Source of the DNA: Afipia sp.
GTDB taxonomy: Bacteria; Pseudomonadota; Alphaproteobacteria; Rhizobiales; Xanthobacteraceae
Direction of reading: 5' to 3'
Length of the DNA stretch: 64,000 nucleotides
Assembly (NCBI GenBank): GCA_017308575.1
Contig: JAFKEQ010000003.1
Span: 1,178,001-1,242,000 of the forward strand
Every line of letters starts with the position of its first letter. Position 1 is the first letter of the stretch. This document shows, piece by piece, positions 9,281 through 18,211 of the stretch. The translations under genes and the position numbers were made by a program. Below the pieces are notes generated by a model. The model saw nothing but the letters and a program-made list of their open reading frames with translations, made no database searches and was not told the origin of the DNA.

Positions 9281-11044
9281 ATGCAGTCCGCCAAGACACC
9301 ACAGCAGGGGCAGTCGCCCCGATCCGAACTGGGCGCGGCGCTTGGCGCATGCCGCAGCGCCTTCATTGGCGTCGGCGTGATGAGTTGCGTCATCAACGTG
9401 CTGTATCTGACCGGCTCGTTCTTCATGCTCGAGGTCTACGACCGCGTGCTGCCAAGCCGCAGCATCCCGACACTGGTCGGCCTGCTGGTGCTGGCGGGCG
9501 GTCTCTATGTCGTGCAGGGCGTGCTGGACCTGATCCGCAGCCGCATTCTGGTGCGGATCGGCGCGACGCTGGACGAGATGCTGAGCCGCCGGGTTTATGA
9601 GCTTGTGGTGCGCATGCCGCTGCTGGCGGGCAATCGCAGCGAAGGGCTTCAGCCGCTGCGCGATCTCGATAATATCCGCGCCTTCCTGTCCGGCATGGGT
9701 CCCGGCGCGCTGTTCGATCTGCCCTGGTTGCCGCTGTATCTGGCGATCTGTTTCGCATTCCATCCGCTGATCGGCGTCACCGCACTGGTGGGTGCGATCG
9801 TTCTGATCGTGCTGACCATCCTGACTGAATACCTGACCGGCGATCCGATGAAACGCGCCACCAGCCTTGCGTCGCGCCGGCAGGACCTCGCCCTGACCAG
9901 CCGCCGCAATGCCGAAGTGCTGATGGCGATGGGTATGGCGGGCCGCGTCGGCCAGCGCTGGGAAGATTCCAACCGCGACTATCTCGCCAGCAGCCAGCGG
10001 GCGAGCGATGTCGCGGGTGGCCTCGGCGCCATCGCCAAGGTGATGCGCATGATGCTGCAGTCGGCCGTGCTGGGCGTCGGCGCATATCTCGTCATCAACC
10101 AGCAGGCGACTGCGGGCATCATCATCGCGGGATCGATCCTGAGCGCGCGGGCGCTCGCGCCGGTTGATCTCGCGATCGCGCACTGGAAGGGCTTCGTCGC
10201 CGCGCGGCAGAGCTGGCATCGTCTCAACCGTCTGCTTGGCATGATCCCGGAACAGACCGTGCCGACGCAGCTCGAGACACCGACGAACAAGCTGTCGGTG
10301 GAGGCGCTGAGCGTCGGCGCGCCGGGCGATCAGCGCCCGATCGTGCATGACGCGACCTTCGCCATCGAGGCCGGGCAGGCGGTCGGCGTGATCGGCCCCA
10401 GCGGGTCCGGCAAGTCGTCGCTGGTCCGCGCACTGGTCGGCGTCTGGCAGCCGCTACGCGGCAAGGTTCGGCTGGATGGGGCCGCGCTCGACCAATGGTC
10501 GCCGGAGATTCTCGGCCGCCACATCGGCTATCTGCCACAGGACGTCGAACTGTTCGCCGGCACCATCGCGCAAAATATCTCGCGCTTCGAGGACAACCCG
10601 TCGCCGGACGACATCATCGCGGCGGCGCGTGAAGCCCGCGTCCATGAGATGATCATCGGCATGAAGGACGGCTACGACACCCAGATCGGCGATCAGGGCA
10701 GCGTGCTGTCGGCCGGACAGGCGCAGCGCATCGCGCTGGCCCGCGCGCTCTACGGCAATCCGTTCCTCGTGGTGCTGGACGAACCGAATTCGAATCTGGA
10801 CAGCGAGGGCGACGCGGCGCTGAGCAAGGCGGTTCTTTCCGTTCGCGCGCGCGGCGGCGTGGTGGTGATCGTGGCCCATCGCCCGATCGGCATTGAAAGC
10901 GCCGATCTCGTCATGGTGCTGAAGGACGGACGCGTGCAGGCGTTCGGTCCCAAGGACAGCGTTCTGGGGCAGGTGCTGCAGCGCCCGGCTGTAGCCGGGC
11001 CTGCGATCAAGATCGTCTCCGACAAGGGAGGATCGCAGCCATGA
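9281..11044 (+). CDS. type I secretion ABC transporter, PrtD-type, locus 1
   Basis: The 587-residue protein has an N-terminal six-helix exporter domain (about 30-320) with no C39-like domain, then a nucleotide-binding domain with Walker A GPSGSGKSS (about 370), signature LSAGQAQR and Walker B VVLDEPNSNLD. This matches PrtD/LipB-type permease-ATPases that drive RTX proteins across the inner membrane. The ATG at 9281 is chosen; an in-frame GTG at 9233 would add 16 residues and cannot be excluded, as neither has a strong Shine-Dalgarno. It lies 144 bases after the broken substrate gene and overlaps the HlyD gene by four bases. No outer-membrane partner is encoded in this cluster. Confidence 0.9.
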   Translation: MQSAKTPQQGQSPRSELGAALGACRSAFIGVGVMSCVINVLYLTGSFFMLEVYDRVLPSRSIPTLVGLLVLAGGLYVVQGVLDLIRSRILVRIGATLDEMLSRRVYELVVRMPLLAGNRSEGLQPLRDLDNIRAFLSGMGPGALFDLPWLPLYLAICFAFHPLIGVTALVGAIVLIVLTILTEYLTGDPMKRATSLASRRQDLALTSRRNAEVLMAMGMAGRVGQRWEDSNRDYLASSQRASDVAGGLGAIAKVMRMMLQSAVLGVGAYLVINQQATAGIIIAGSILSARALAPVDLAIAHWKGFVAARQSWHRLNRLLGMIPEQTVPTQLETPTNKLSVEALSVGAPGDQRPIVHDATFAIEAGQAVGVIGPSGSGKSSLVRALVGVWQPLRGKVRLDGAALDQWSPEILGRHIGYLPQDVELFAGTIAQNISRFEDNPSPDDIIAAAREARVHEMIIGMKDGYDTQIGDQGSVLSAGQAQRIALARALYGNPFLVVLDEPNSNLDSEGDAALSKAVLSVRARGGVVVIVAHRPIGIESADLVMVLKDGRVQAFGPKDSVLGQVLQRPAVAGPAIKIVSDKGGSQP

Positions 11045-12438
11045 AGAAGCCAAGTCTCGCGGGCACCGAAGGCGTGATCCGTCGTATTCTCAACGCGCTG
11101 TTTTCGCCGCTCGAGCGCATCTCGCTTTTCAAGGGGCTCGACCAGCCAGGGTCGCGCCGCTCGATCCGGATGCATCTCATCGTGGGTCTTGTCGTGGTGA
11201 CGCTGCTGACCTGCGGGCTCGGCGGCTGGGCTTCGACGGCGCAGATTTCCGGCGCGCTGATCGCACCGGGCTCCATCGTGGTCGATTCCAACGTCAAGAA
11301 GGTGCAGCACCCGACCGGCGGAGTGGTCGGCGAGGTGAGGGCGCGTGACGGCGACCGCGTCAAGGCCGGTGACATCGTGGTGCGCCTCGACGACACCGTG
11401 ACCAAGGCTAGCCTCGCCATCGTCACCAAGGGACTCAACGGCCTTCTCGCGCGCCGGGCGCGGCTGCTGGCCGAGCAGGAAGGGCTCGACCGCATCACCT
11501 TCCCGCCGGACCTGATGAATTATTTCTCCGATCCTGAAGTGCGCTCGCTGATCGGCAACGAGATCAAGCTATTTCAGGTCCGCTCGTCCGGCCGCGTCAA
11601 TCAGAAGGCGCAGCTCAGGGAGCGGATCGCGCAACTCAAGGAGGAAATCGCGGGGCTTGAAGCGCAGGAGAACGCCAAGTCGCGTGAGATCGAACTGATC
11701 CAGAAAGAACTGATCGGCGTCCGCGATCTCTACGCCAAGAACCTCGTGCAGATTTCCCGCCTGACCGTTCTTGAGCGCGACGCCGCGCGCCTTGACGGCG
11801 ACCGTGCCCAGTTTATCGCGCAGAAGGCGCAGGCCAAGGGCAAGATCACCGAGATCGAACTGCAGATCATCCAGATCGACAAGGATCTCTCCAGCGAAGT
11901 CTCCAAGGAGATGCGCGAGATCAACGACAAGATCGGCGAGTTCGTCGAGCGCAAGGTGACGGCCGAGGATCAGCTCCGCCGCATCGACATCCGCGCGCCG
12001 CAGGACGGCATGGTGCTGCAATCGACGGTGCACACCGTCGGCGGCGTCATCACCGCGGGTGATGCGATCATGCTGATCGTGCCGGAGTCCGACAATCTTT
12101 CTGTCGAGGCCAAGGTCAATCCGCAGGACATCGACCAACTGCGGATCGGCCAGAAGACCCTGTTGCGGCTCTCCGCCTTCAACCAGCGCACCACGCCCGA
12201 ACTGAATGGCACCGTGAGCCGCATTTCGCCGGACACCACCACGGATCAACGCACCGGCCAGAGCTATTACACCATTCGCGTGGCCCTGCCGCCGGAGGAG
12301 GTGGCCCGGCTCGGCGACGTCCGGCTGATTCCGGGCATGCCGGTCGAAGCCTTCGTGCAGACCGGCGAGCGCACCATGATCTCCTATCTTGCGAAGCCGT
12401 TGAGCGATCAGCTCATGCGCGCCTTCCGGGAAAAGTGA
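11041..12438 (+). CDS. HlyD-family periplasmic adaptor, locus 1
   Basis: This 465-residue protein links the ABC exporter to an outer-membrane channel. It has a cytoplasmic N-terminus of about 60 residues, one membrane helix (MHLIVGLVVVTLLTCGLGGW), a lipoyl half-motif (VKKVQHPTGGVVGEV), a long coiled-coil region (about 120-310, rich in E, K, Q and R heptads) and a C-terminal beta-barrel domain (IRAPQDGMVLQSTVHTVGGV onward). The start codon overlaps the stop of the ABC gene (ATGA), so the two are translationally coupled. It is of the PrtE/HlyD type. Confidence 0.9.
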   Translation: MKKPSLAGTEGVIRRILNALFSPLERISLFKGLDQPGSRRSIRMHLIVGLVVVTLLTCGLGGWASTAQISGALIAPGSIVVDSNVKKVQHPTGGVVGEVRARDGDRVKAGDIVVRLDDTVTKASLAIVTKGLNGLLARRARLLAEQEGLDRITFPPDLMNYFSDPEVRSLIGNEIKLFQVRSSGRVNQKAQLRERIAQLKEEIAGLEAQENAKSREIELIQKELIGVRDLYAKNLVQISRLTVLERDAARLDGDRAQFIAQKAQAKGKITEIELQIIQIDKDLSSEVSKEMREINDKIGEFVERKVTAEDQLRRIDIRAPQDGMVLQSTVHTVGGVITAGDAIMLIVPESDNLSVEAKVNPQDIDQLRIGQKTLLRLSAFNQRTTPELNGTVSRISPDTTTDQRTGQSYYTIRVALPPEEVARLGDVRLIPGMPVEAFVQTGERTMISYLAKPLSDQLMRAFREK

Positions 12439-12456
12439 CAGGGTGCCGGCGGCGAC

Positions 12457-14709
12457 ATGATCGAGCTTGTTCTCAAGCCAGTGGTTCGTCTTGCCGCGCG
12501 CCTGCGGCACTATGTGCGGGTGTTCGGCTATGCACGAATGCTGTGCGTGGCGCTTCTGATCGCGATGCTCGGCATTCGCGTTGCCGATCCCATTCCGCTT
12601 GAGGAATTGCGCGTTCGCGTCTTCGACGGCTACCAGTTCCTCAAGCCGCGCCAGATCACCCAGCGGCCGGTCGTCATCATCGACATCGATGAAAAGAGCC
12701 TCGCCAAACTCGGACAATGGCCGTGGCCGCGCACCCGCGTCGCCGATCTCGTCAAGCGGCTGACCGATCTCGGCGCCGCCGCCATCGCATTCGACATTGT
12801 TTTCGCGGAGCCGGACCGGTTGTCTCCGGCGCTGGTGGCGGAATCCTATCGCGACCTCGATGACGAGAGCCGCGCGAAACTGCGCAGTCTGCCGAGCAAC
12901 GACAAGATCTTCGCCGATGTGTTGAAACAGTCGCCGGTCGTGCTGGGCGAATCCGGTCTGCCGAATTTCGTCAAACAGCCCGACCTCAATCTTCCGCTGA
13001 CGGGCCTTGCCACGCTCGGCGGCGATCCGAAGCCGTTCCTGCTGAGCTTTCCCGGCCTGCTTCGCAACGTGCCGATCCTCGAGGAAGCCGCGCCGGGGCG
13101 CGGGCTGTTCACCATCCGCACCGAGCGCGACGGCATCGTCCGGCGCGTGCCGATGATCATGCAGGCGCAGGGCGACCTGATGCCGTCGCTCAGTTTCGAG
13201 ATGCTGCGGATCGTCACCAAGTCGGATACCATTCTCGTCAAGTCGGACGAGGCGGGCGTGCGCAGCGTGGCGGTGCCGGGATTTGAAATCCCGACCGACC
13301 GTAACGGCCAGCTCTGGGTGCATTTCGCCAAGCACGACGCGGCGCGCTACGTCTCCGCCGCCGACGTGCTGGACGGCGTGGTCGGCCCGGACAAGATTTC
13401 CCGCAAGCTGATCCTGATCGGCACGTCGGCCGTCGGCCTGCTGGACGTAAAGACAACGCCGCTCGATCCAGTGATGCCCGGCGTCGAGGTTCATGCGCAG
13501 GTGCTGGAAAGCGCGCTGACGCGCTCGGTGCTGTCGCAGCCGAACTATGCCATCGGCGCCGAGCTGCTGACGGCGATCCTGTTCGGGCTCGCGATCATCA
13601 TTTTGGCGCCGATCCTCAGCGCGATCTCTTTGTTGATCTTCGGCGGCGTGATCGTCGCCATCATGGTGGCGACGTCCTGGTATTTCTTCGCGGAACATCG
13701 CCTCCTGATCGACTTCACCTTTCCGTTGCTGGCGAGCACCGCAATTTATCTTGTGCTGGTGTTCTCCAGCTATTTCCGCGAACAGGCGCAGCGGCGGCGC
13801 ATCCGCTCTGCGTTCGGCCAGTACCTGTCGCCGGCGCTGGTCGAGCAACTGGCGCAGTCGCCGGAAAAGCTGGTGCTCGGCGGCGAGGAGCGGGACATGA
13901 CCATCATGTTCAGCGACGTGCGCGGCTTCACCACGATCTCGGAATCGTTCAAGCACGATCCGCAGGGACTGACGTCCTTGATGAACCGGTTCCTGACGCC
14001 GCTCACCAACGCTATTCTCGACCGCAAGGGCACCATCGACAAGTATATGGGCGACGCGATCATGGCGTTTTGGAACGCGCCGCTGACCGATCAGGCGCAC
14101 CAGATCAACGCCTGCGAGGCGGCGCTGGACATGATCGATCGCATCGAGGCCCTGAATGTCGAGCGCGAGCGCGAAGCCCGCGAAAGCGGCAAGCCTTACA
14201 TTCCCATGCATGTCGGCATCGGCCTGAACACCGGCACCTGCGTGGTCGGCAACATGGGGTCCAACCTGCGGTTCGACTATTCGGTGCTGGGCGACAGCGT
14301 GAACCTGGCCTCGCGCCTTGAAGGGCAGTCGAAGTCCTACGGCGTGCCGATCATCGCGGGATCAGCGACAGCGCTCGCCGCCAAGGACAGGTTTGCGATT
14401 CTCGAACTCGATTTCATCACCGTGAAGGGCAAGAAGGAGCCGGAGGTGATCTATGCGATCGCGGGCCGGGAGGACATGGCGCAATCCGCGCAGTTCCAGC
14501 GCGTGCGCAACCTGAGCATCGAGATGTTGGCTTGTTATCGCAGTCGCGACTGGGACGGCGCGCTGACCGCGATTGCGCGGGGCCGGGGAGCTGACCAGAC
14601 GAACAGCTTCGGAATGTTCTTCGATCTCTATGCCGAGCGGATCGAAGCCTTCCGCAAAACACCGCCGCCGGACGACTGGAACGGTGTCTTCGCACTCACA
14701 ACAAAATAG
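12457..14709 (+). CDS. CHASE2-domain class III adenylate cyclase
   Basis: The 750-residue membrane protein has one N-terminal helix (about 25-42), a periplasmic CHASE2 sensor domain (about 45-360), three helices (about 365-440) and a cytoplasmic cyclase domain (about 475-660). All class III catalytic residues are present: metal-binding Asp487 (FSDVRGF) and Asp533 (MGDAIM), the adenine-specifying pair Lys529 and Asp607, and Asn616 and Arg620. It should therefore make cAMP from ATP in response to a periplasmic or membrane signal. It follows the HlyD gene by 18 bases and probably shares its transcript, which ties cAMP signalling to the secretion locus. Confidence 0.92.
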   Translation: MIELVLKPVVRLAARLRHYVRVFGYARMLCVALLIAMLGIRVADPIPLEELRVRVFDGYQFLKPRQITQRPVVIIDIDEKSLAKLGQWPWPRTRVADLVKRLTDLGAAAIAFDIVFAEPDRLSPALVAESYRDLDDESRAKLRSLPSNDKIFADVLKQSPVVLGESGLPNFVKQPDLNLPLTGLATLGGDPKPFLLSFPGLLRNVPILEEAAPGRGLFTIRTERDGIVRRVPMIMQAQGDLMPSLSFEMLRIVTKSDTILVKSDEAGVRSVAVPGFEIPTDRNGQLWVHFAKHDAARYVSAADVLDGVVGPDKISRKLILIGTSAVGLLDVKTTPLDPVMPGVEVHAQVLESALTRSVLSQPNYAIGAELLTAILFGLAIIILAPILSAISLLIFGGVIVAIMVATSWYFFAEHRLLIDFTFPLLASTAIYLVLVFSSYFREQAQRRRIRSAFGQYLSPALVEQLAQSPEKLVLGGEERDMTIMFSDVRGFTTISESFKHDPQGLTSLMNRFLTPLTNAILDRKGTIDKYMGDAIMAFWNAPLTDQAHQINACEAALDMIDRIEALNVEREREARESGKPYIPMHVGIGLNTGTCVVGNMGSNLRFDYSVLGDSVNLASRLEGQSKSYGVPIIAGSATALAAKDRFAILELDFITVKGKKEPEVIYAIAGREDMAQSAQFQRVRNLSIEMLACYRSRDWDGALTAIARGRGADQTNSFGMFFDLYAERIEAFRKTPPPDDWNGVFALTTK

Positions 14710-14835
14710 GCATGAGACGAAAAGCCGCCGCGCTATCCCTGGCATTGCCGTCTTGCAAGCCATTTTTTTGGTGATGAGTGCGCGCTATCATCTTGGTGTT
14801 CACGACAGCCGCATGCAATTCTTGCGAAGGATTGA

Positions 14836-15678
14836 TTGAGTTTTTTCATGCCGACAAAAATGTCCGTCCGGTTCTGGGGTGTTCGCGGGAGCATTGGATG
14901 CCCAGGTCCGAGCACCGTGCGCTATGGCGGAAACACATCCTGCGTGGAAGTGCGTTGCGGCGAACATCGGCTGATCTTCGATGCGGGGTCCGGCTTGCGC
15001 ATGCTCGGCAATGCGCTGTCGGAGGAATCGGCGCATGTCGATGTCGATCTGTTTTTGAGTCACTGCCATATCGATCATCTGATTGGTTTGCCGTTCTTTG
15101 GCCCGGCCTTCGTCAAGGGAAACCGGCTGCGGCTATGGGCGGGCAACCTGAAGGCCGCGGGTGGCGTGAAGCAAACGGTGCGCAAGCTGATGAGCTATCC
15201 GCTGTTTCCAATCGAGATCGAAGCCGCGCAGGGCACCATCGAATATAACGATTTCACGCCCGGCGACGTGCTGACGCCCCGGCCGGGCATCAAGGTGATG
15301 ACCACGGCGCTCAACCATCCCGGCGGCGCCACCGGCTATCGCGTCGAGTATGGCGGGCGCGCCATGGTCTACATCACCGATACCGAATTGAGCGGGGACG
15401 GGGTCGATCCGGCCCTGCTGGACCTGGTCCGCGACGCTTCGATTGTCGTCATCGATACGACATATACCGACGACGAACTGCCCGAGCATGTCGGCTGGGG
15501 CCATTCGAGCTGGCAGCAGGCCGTGCGGCTCGCCAACGAGGCAGGCGTCGGGAAGCTTTTTCTCTATCATCACGATCCCGAACATGACGACGACGAGATG
15601 GACCGCATCGCGGAGGCCGCCGCCCGGATGCGTCCGGGCACCATGGTCGCGCGGGAAGGCCTCGCGATAGACCTTTAG
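14836..15678 (+). CDS. metallo-beta-lactamase-fold hydrolase next to the cyclase
   Basis: The product of about 280 residues has the MBL metal-binding motif SHCHIDHL near residue 79 and later ligands in LNHPGG, YITDTE and YHHDPEH. The opening FWGVRGSIGCPGP matches a bacterial MBL subgroup of unknown substrate. The TTG at 14836 is chosen because GAAGGA lies five bases ahead; the ATG at 14848 would be the conventional alternative but has no Shine-Dalgarno. The gene sits between a cyclase and a cyclic-nucleotide-binding protein, so a role in cyclic-nucleotide turnover is attractive but unproven. Other MBL functions (nuclease, lactonase) remain possible. Confidence 0.8.
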   Translation: MSFFMPTKMSVRFWGVRGSIGCPGPSTVRYGGNTSCVEVRCGEHRLIFDAGSGLRMLGNALSEESAHVDVDLFLSHCHIDHLIGLPFFGPAFVKGNRLRLWAGNLKAAGGVKQTVRKLMSYPLFPIEIEAAQGTIEYNDFTPGDVLTPRPGIKVMTTALNHPGGATGYRVEYGGRAMVYITDTELSGDGVDPALLDLVRDASIVVIDTTYTDDELPEHVGWGHSSWQQAVRLANEAGVGKLFLYHHDPEHDDDEMDRIAEAAARMRPGTMVAREGLAIDL

Positions 15679-15711
15679 ACAACGCGCGAGGCACGGGCTA
15701 ACAGGTCGCCA

Positions 15712-15795
15712 GGCGGCATGGCCGCCCGCACGAAGTCTTGACGTTCCGACCGGCGCATGACGCGCCGGAAACCGTTGTTCCGCAGGATGCGGAAC
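15712..15795. promoter_or_regulatory. three consecutive perfect hairpins in the intergenic region
   Basis: Three inverted repeats follow each other within 85 bases: GGCGGC-ATG-GCCGCC (15712-15726), CCGGCGC-ATGAC-GCGCCGG (15750-15768) and GTTCCGC-AGGAT-GCGGAAC (15777-15795). None is followed by a T-run, so they do not look like simple terminators. They lie between the MBL gene and the cyclic-nucleotide-binding gene and could stabilise or divide the transcript, or form a leader for the downstream gene. Confidence 0.55.
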
Positions 15796-15839
15796 GGCAT
15801 AATGCGTAAGAATTCTCCTTCAGCATCAGGTTGATCCCG

Positions 15840-16484
15840 ATGGATATGTCAGGACTCGTTTCCGGCGCTGGCGGCTTTATTGCCTCAGCCTTCGTGGTGG
15901 CCGGATATACCATGCGGACGATGATTCCGCTGCGCATCTTCGGCATTCTCACCAACGTCGTGCTGATCCTGTTCTCGGTCATGCATCATCATTATCCGGT
16001 GATGGTGCTGCACATGATCCTGCTGCCGCTGAATGTCTATCGCCTGCGCGAAATGCTGCTGCTGGTTCGCGAAGTGAAGAAGTCGGTCAACGGCGACCTG
16101 TCGATGGAATGGCTGAAGCCGTTCATGACGGAGCGCAAGTGCAAGTCGGGCGAGATCCTGTTCTACAAGCACGAGAAGGCCGAGGAGATGTTCTACATCG
16201 TCAGCGGCCGCTACCGCCTTGTCGAGTCCGGCATCGAACTGCCGAACGGCGCCATTGTCGGCGAACTCGGCATGCTGTCGCCATCGAACAAGCGGACGCA
16301 GACTCTCGAATGCCTTGAAGGCGGCATCATCCTCAGCGTGACCTATCAGAAGGTCGAGGAGCTTTACGTCCAGAATCCGGAGTTCGGATTCTACTTCCTG
16401 CGGCTGGTCAGCGCGCGGTTGTTCCAGAATGTCGGACGGCTGGAGGCGCAACTCGCGCAAAGCACCGCACAGGCGGCAACGTGA
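15840..16484 (+). CDS. membrane-anchored cyclic-nucleotide-binding protein
   Basis: The 214-residue product has an N-terminal membrane region with two or three helices (about 8-28, 34-50 and 55-70) and a C-terminal cyclic-nucleotide-binding domain (about 95-195), with the phosphate-cassette-like stretch GAIVGELGMLSPSNKRTQT. There is no DNA-binding helix-turn-helix, so it is not a Crp-type regulator. The layout of short membrane spans plus cNMP domain recalls Popeye-domain proteins, though homology is not claimed. The ATG at 15840 is preferred to a TTG nine bases upstream. The GTGA overlap with the next gene indicates coupling. It is a likely receptor for cAMP from the cyclase at 12457. Confidence 0.82.
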   Translation: MDMSGLVSGAGGFIASAFVVAGYTMRTMIPLRIFGILTNVVLILFSVMHHHYPVMVLHMILLPLNVYRLREMLLLVREVKKSVNGDLSMEWLKPFMTERKCKSGEILFYKHEKAEEMFYIVSGRYRLVESGIELPNGAIVGELGMLSPSNKRTQTLECLEGGIILSVTYQKVEELYVQNPEFGFYFLRLVSARLFQNVGRLEAQLAQSTAQAAT

Positions 16485-17380
16485 AAATCAGGGTCAAGGT
16501 CCCGCCATCGCCGTTCCGGCTGTTGAAGGAGCGGTACTTCGGCGAGGAAACGCGCAATCCGCGTGTTGCCCGTGCGGCACTGGCGCGGCTGTCGGAGCGC
16601 CTGCCGCAGGACGTTGTGCCTGTCGTGAGCGCGGCGGTCGCATCGCTGATCGATTATCAGGACCCGGACTATGCGCTGGCTTATCTCGAACGGATCGAGC
16701 GTTATGTCGGCCCGACGGCGCATCCGCTGCCCAATCTTGCCGAGCTTGCGCAATTGCTGTCGGACCGGATGCATTTCGAAGATCCGATCCGGATCGCGCA
16801 GTTGAAACTGGCGGAGGCCGGCGGGGCGGCCGCAGAGCCGAGCACGGCATCCATCGACCGGCTTGAGAAATTCCGCTGGGACGAAGTCATTCCGATGCTG
16901 CCGACCAAGGCGGCAGCGCCCGCGCTCCGTTTCTTCCAGCGATTGCATCTGGCGCGATTGGCGCGGCGCAGCGTTACCCTGCGGTTCAGTGTGCGGACAA
17001 GGTTCAAGCTGCGGTGGCTGAAATGGCTGGCGGCGGCGCGGATCACGCGGCCGTTCTCCGAGCGTTTCAAGCTGGAGCGGGTCTGGGTCGAGCGCTGGCT
17101 CCACATGGTGGATCGAAGCCTGGTGAAGCAGCCGGACGCGACCGTGACCATCGTCAGAACCGCAAGCCTGATCTCGGGGCACGGCGATACCTATCAGAAC
17201 GGTCTCGCGCAATGGAATGCGATCATCGACGGGCTGGTGAAGCCGGCATGCGACGGCACGCTGGCGCTGCACGGGCTCGGCGACGCCATCCGGCAGGCGC
17301 GCGAAGCGGCGGTGGGCGAGCAGGCGCAGGCCAGCCTGCTGCAACGGGTGGAGCAGCTTCGGCGGAGCGCACTGGCGTGA
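16481..17380 (+). CDS. DUF6537-like protein (resembles the C-terminal part of indolepyruvate oxidoreductase beta-family proteins)
   Basis: The 299-residue product starts at a GTG that overlaps the stop of the cyclic-nucleotide-binding gene. The stretch SLIDYQDPDYALAYLERIERY resembles, from memory, the VDYQD-x-x-YA-x-x-YL region of DUF6537, a domain normally joined to the thiamine- or 2-oxoacid-binding parts of indolepyruvate:ferredoxin oxidoreductases. No oxidoreductase catalytic domain precedes it here. The second half is rich in Arg and Trp (FKLRWLKWLAAARITRPFSERFK). It may be a free-standing domain with a new role, or may act on an oxidoreductase encoded elsewhere. The family assignment is uncertain. 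Confidence 0.55.
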   Translation: MKIRVKVPPSPFRLLKERYFGEETRNPRVARAALARLSERLPQDVVPVVSAAVASLIDYQDPDYALAYLERIERYVGPTAHPLPNLAELAQLLSDRMHFEDPIRIAQLKLAEAGGAAAEPSTASIDRLEKFRWDEVIPMLPTKAAAPALRFFQRLHLARLARRSVTLRFSVRTRFKLRWLKWLAAARITRPFSERFKLERVWVERWLHMVDRSLVKQPDATVTIVRTASLISGHGDTYQNGLAQWNAIIDGLVKPACDGTLALHGLGDAIRQAREAAVGEQAQASLLQRVEQLRRSALA

Positions 17381-17500
17381 CGAATATGGGAAGAGGCGGC
17401 TCCGGCCGAAAACCGCTTTTCACTTTTCACGATCATGCCATACAGTCGCCGCTCCGATTTGGCGGCTGTATTGAGCGAACAGGAATACCGGGAGACATAC

Positions 17501-17992
17501 ATGAAGATGTTTTGGAGACTTTCGTTTGGATTGCTGCCCGTCCTGGCGCTGTCGCTCTGGGCCGGCACCGCCAGCGCCGCGGATGAAATCAAGCTCAGCA
17601 ACAACCAGCGGATCGCCTGCGGCCGCGGTCTCAACGCCGGCAAGCTGCAGAACATCAACTGCAAGTCCTACGCCTACATCTTCAACACCCGGACCTCCGA
17701 ATTCTACCGCTGCCAGGTGAGCGTCGGCGTCACCCGCGACAACAAGGAGGTCCTCAAGGTCGATACCGACGGCGCGTGCACGCTGAAGGCGCGCATCTTC
17801 CCGAGCGACTCGTCCTATGCGTTCGATGCCACGGAAACCGAGCCGCCGAACACCAACGCATTCTTTGGTGCGGGCGGGACCGCGATCTGGGTCAGCGACA
17901 GCACCAAGCTGGCGGCGAAGGGATGCATTCTGCTGAACGTCGGCGTCGGGCCTGACGTTCTGAAATGCGTGGACATGACTTTCAACAAATAG
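17501..17992 (+). CDS. secreted cysteine-rich protein of unknown function, 163 aa
   Basis: The ATG at 17501 follows GGGAG. A signal peptide is clear (about residues 1-29, cleaved after TASA before ADEIKL). The mature protein of about 134 residues contains six cysteines (IACGRG, NINCKS, YRCQV, GACTLK, KGCILL, LKCVDM), which suggests three disulphides in the periplasm. No catalytic motif or known domain is seen. The gene stands alone between the DUF6537-like gene and a pair of small leftward genes. Confidence 0.75.
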   Translation: MKMFWRLSFGLLPVLALSLWAGTASAADEIKLSNNQRIACGRGLNAGKLQNINCKSYAYIFNTRTSEFYRCQVSVGVTRDNKEVLKVDTDGACTLKARIFPSDSSYAFDATETEPPNTNAFFGAGGTAIWVSDSTKLAAKGCILLNVGVGPDVLKCVDMTFNK

Positions 17993-18052
17993 GCCGGTCA
18001 CGCACGCCGGAGCGCGCGTGCAGTCGCGCCCGGCGGGACCGCCAGCTCGAAG

Positions 18053-18211
18053 CTATCGCTTCAGGAAGATCGCCAGCGCGATCAGGGCAACCACAACAAC
18101 GATTCCAACCGCCCACGTGCTCACGCGAACGGAACTGGTGCGTTCGCGGGAGGCTTGGTTCTCGGCGATCTTGAGATCGCGCTTGCGGGTGCTACCGGTC
18201 GGATCGCTCAC
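18053..18211 (-). CDS. small single-pass membrane protein, 52 aa
   Basis: A GTG-initiated frame encodes 52 residues: a charged N-terminal half (SDPTGSTRKRDLKIAENQ) and a C-terminal helix (about 30-49, STWAVGIVVVVALIALAIFL) ending KR. GGAA lies seven bases upstream of the GTG. It overlaps the end of the next gene upstream by 20 bases in another frame, as expected of a two-gene operon. Topology suggests an inner-membrane tail anchor with a cytosolic N-terminus. Function is unknown. Confidence 0.6.
   Translation of the reverse strand: MSDPTGSTRKRDLKIAENQASRERTSSVRVSTWAVGIVVVVALIALAIFLKR

Noticed and set aside
8573..10348. Leftward open frame of about 590 codons opposite the secretion substrate and ABC gene
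   Set aside because: The plus strand carries clear ABC transporter motifs. The antisense protein is His-, Gln- and Arg-rich without any domain.
11569..14211. Long leftward open frame of about 880 codons opposite the HlyD and cyclase genes
   Set aside because: It is the antisense shadow of two well-supported genes and reflects GC-rich third positions. Its sequence has no recognisable domain.
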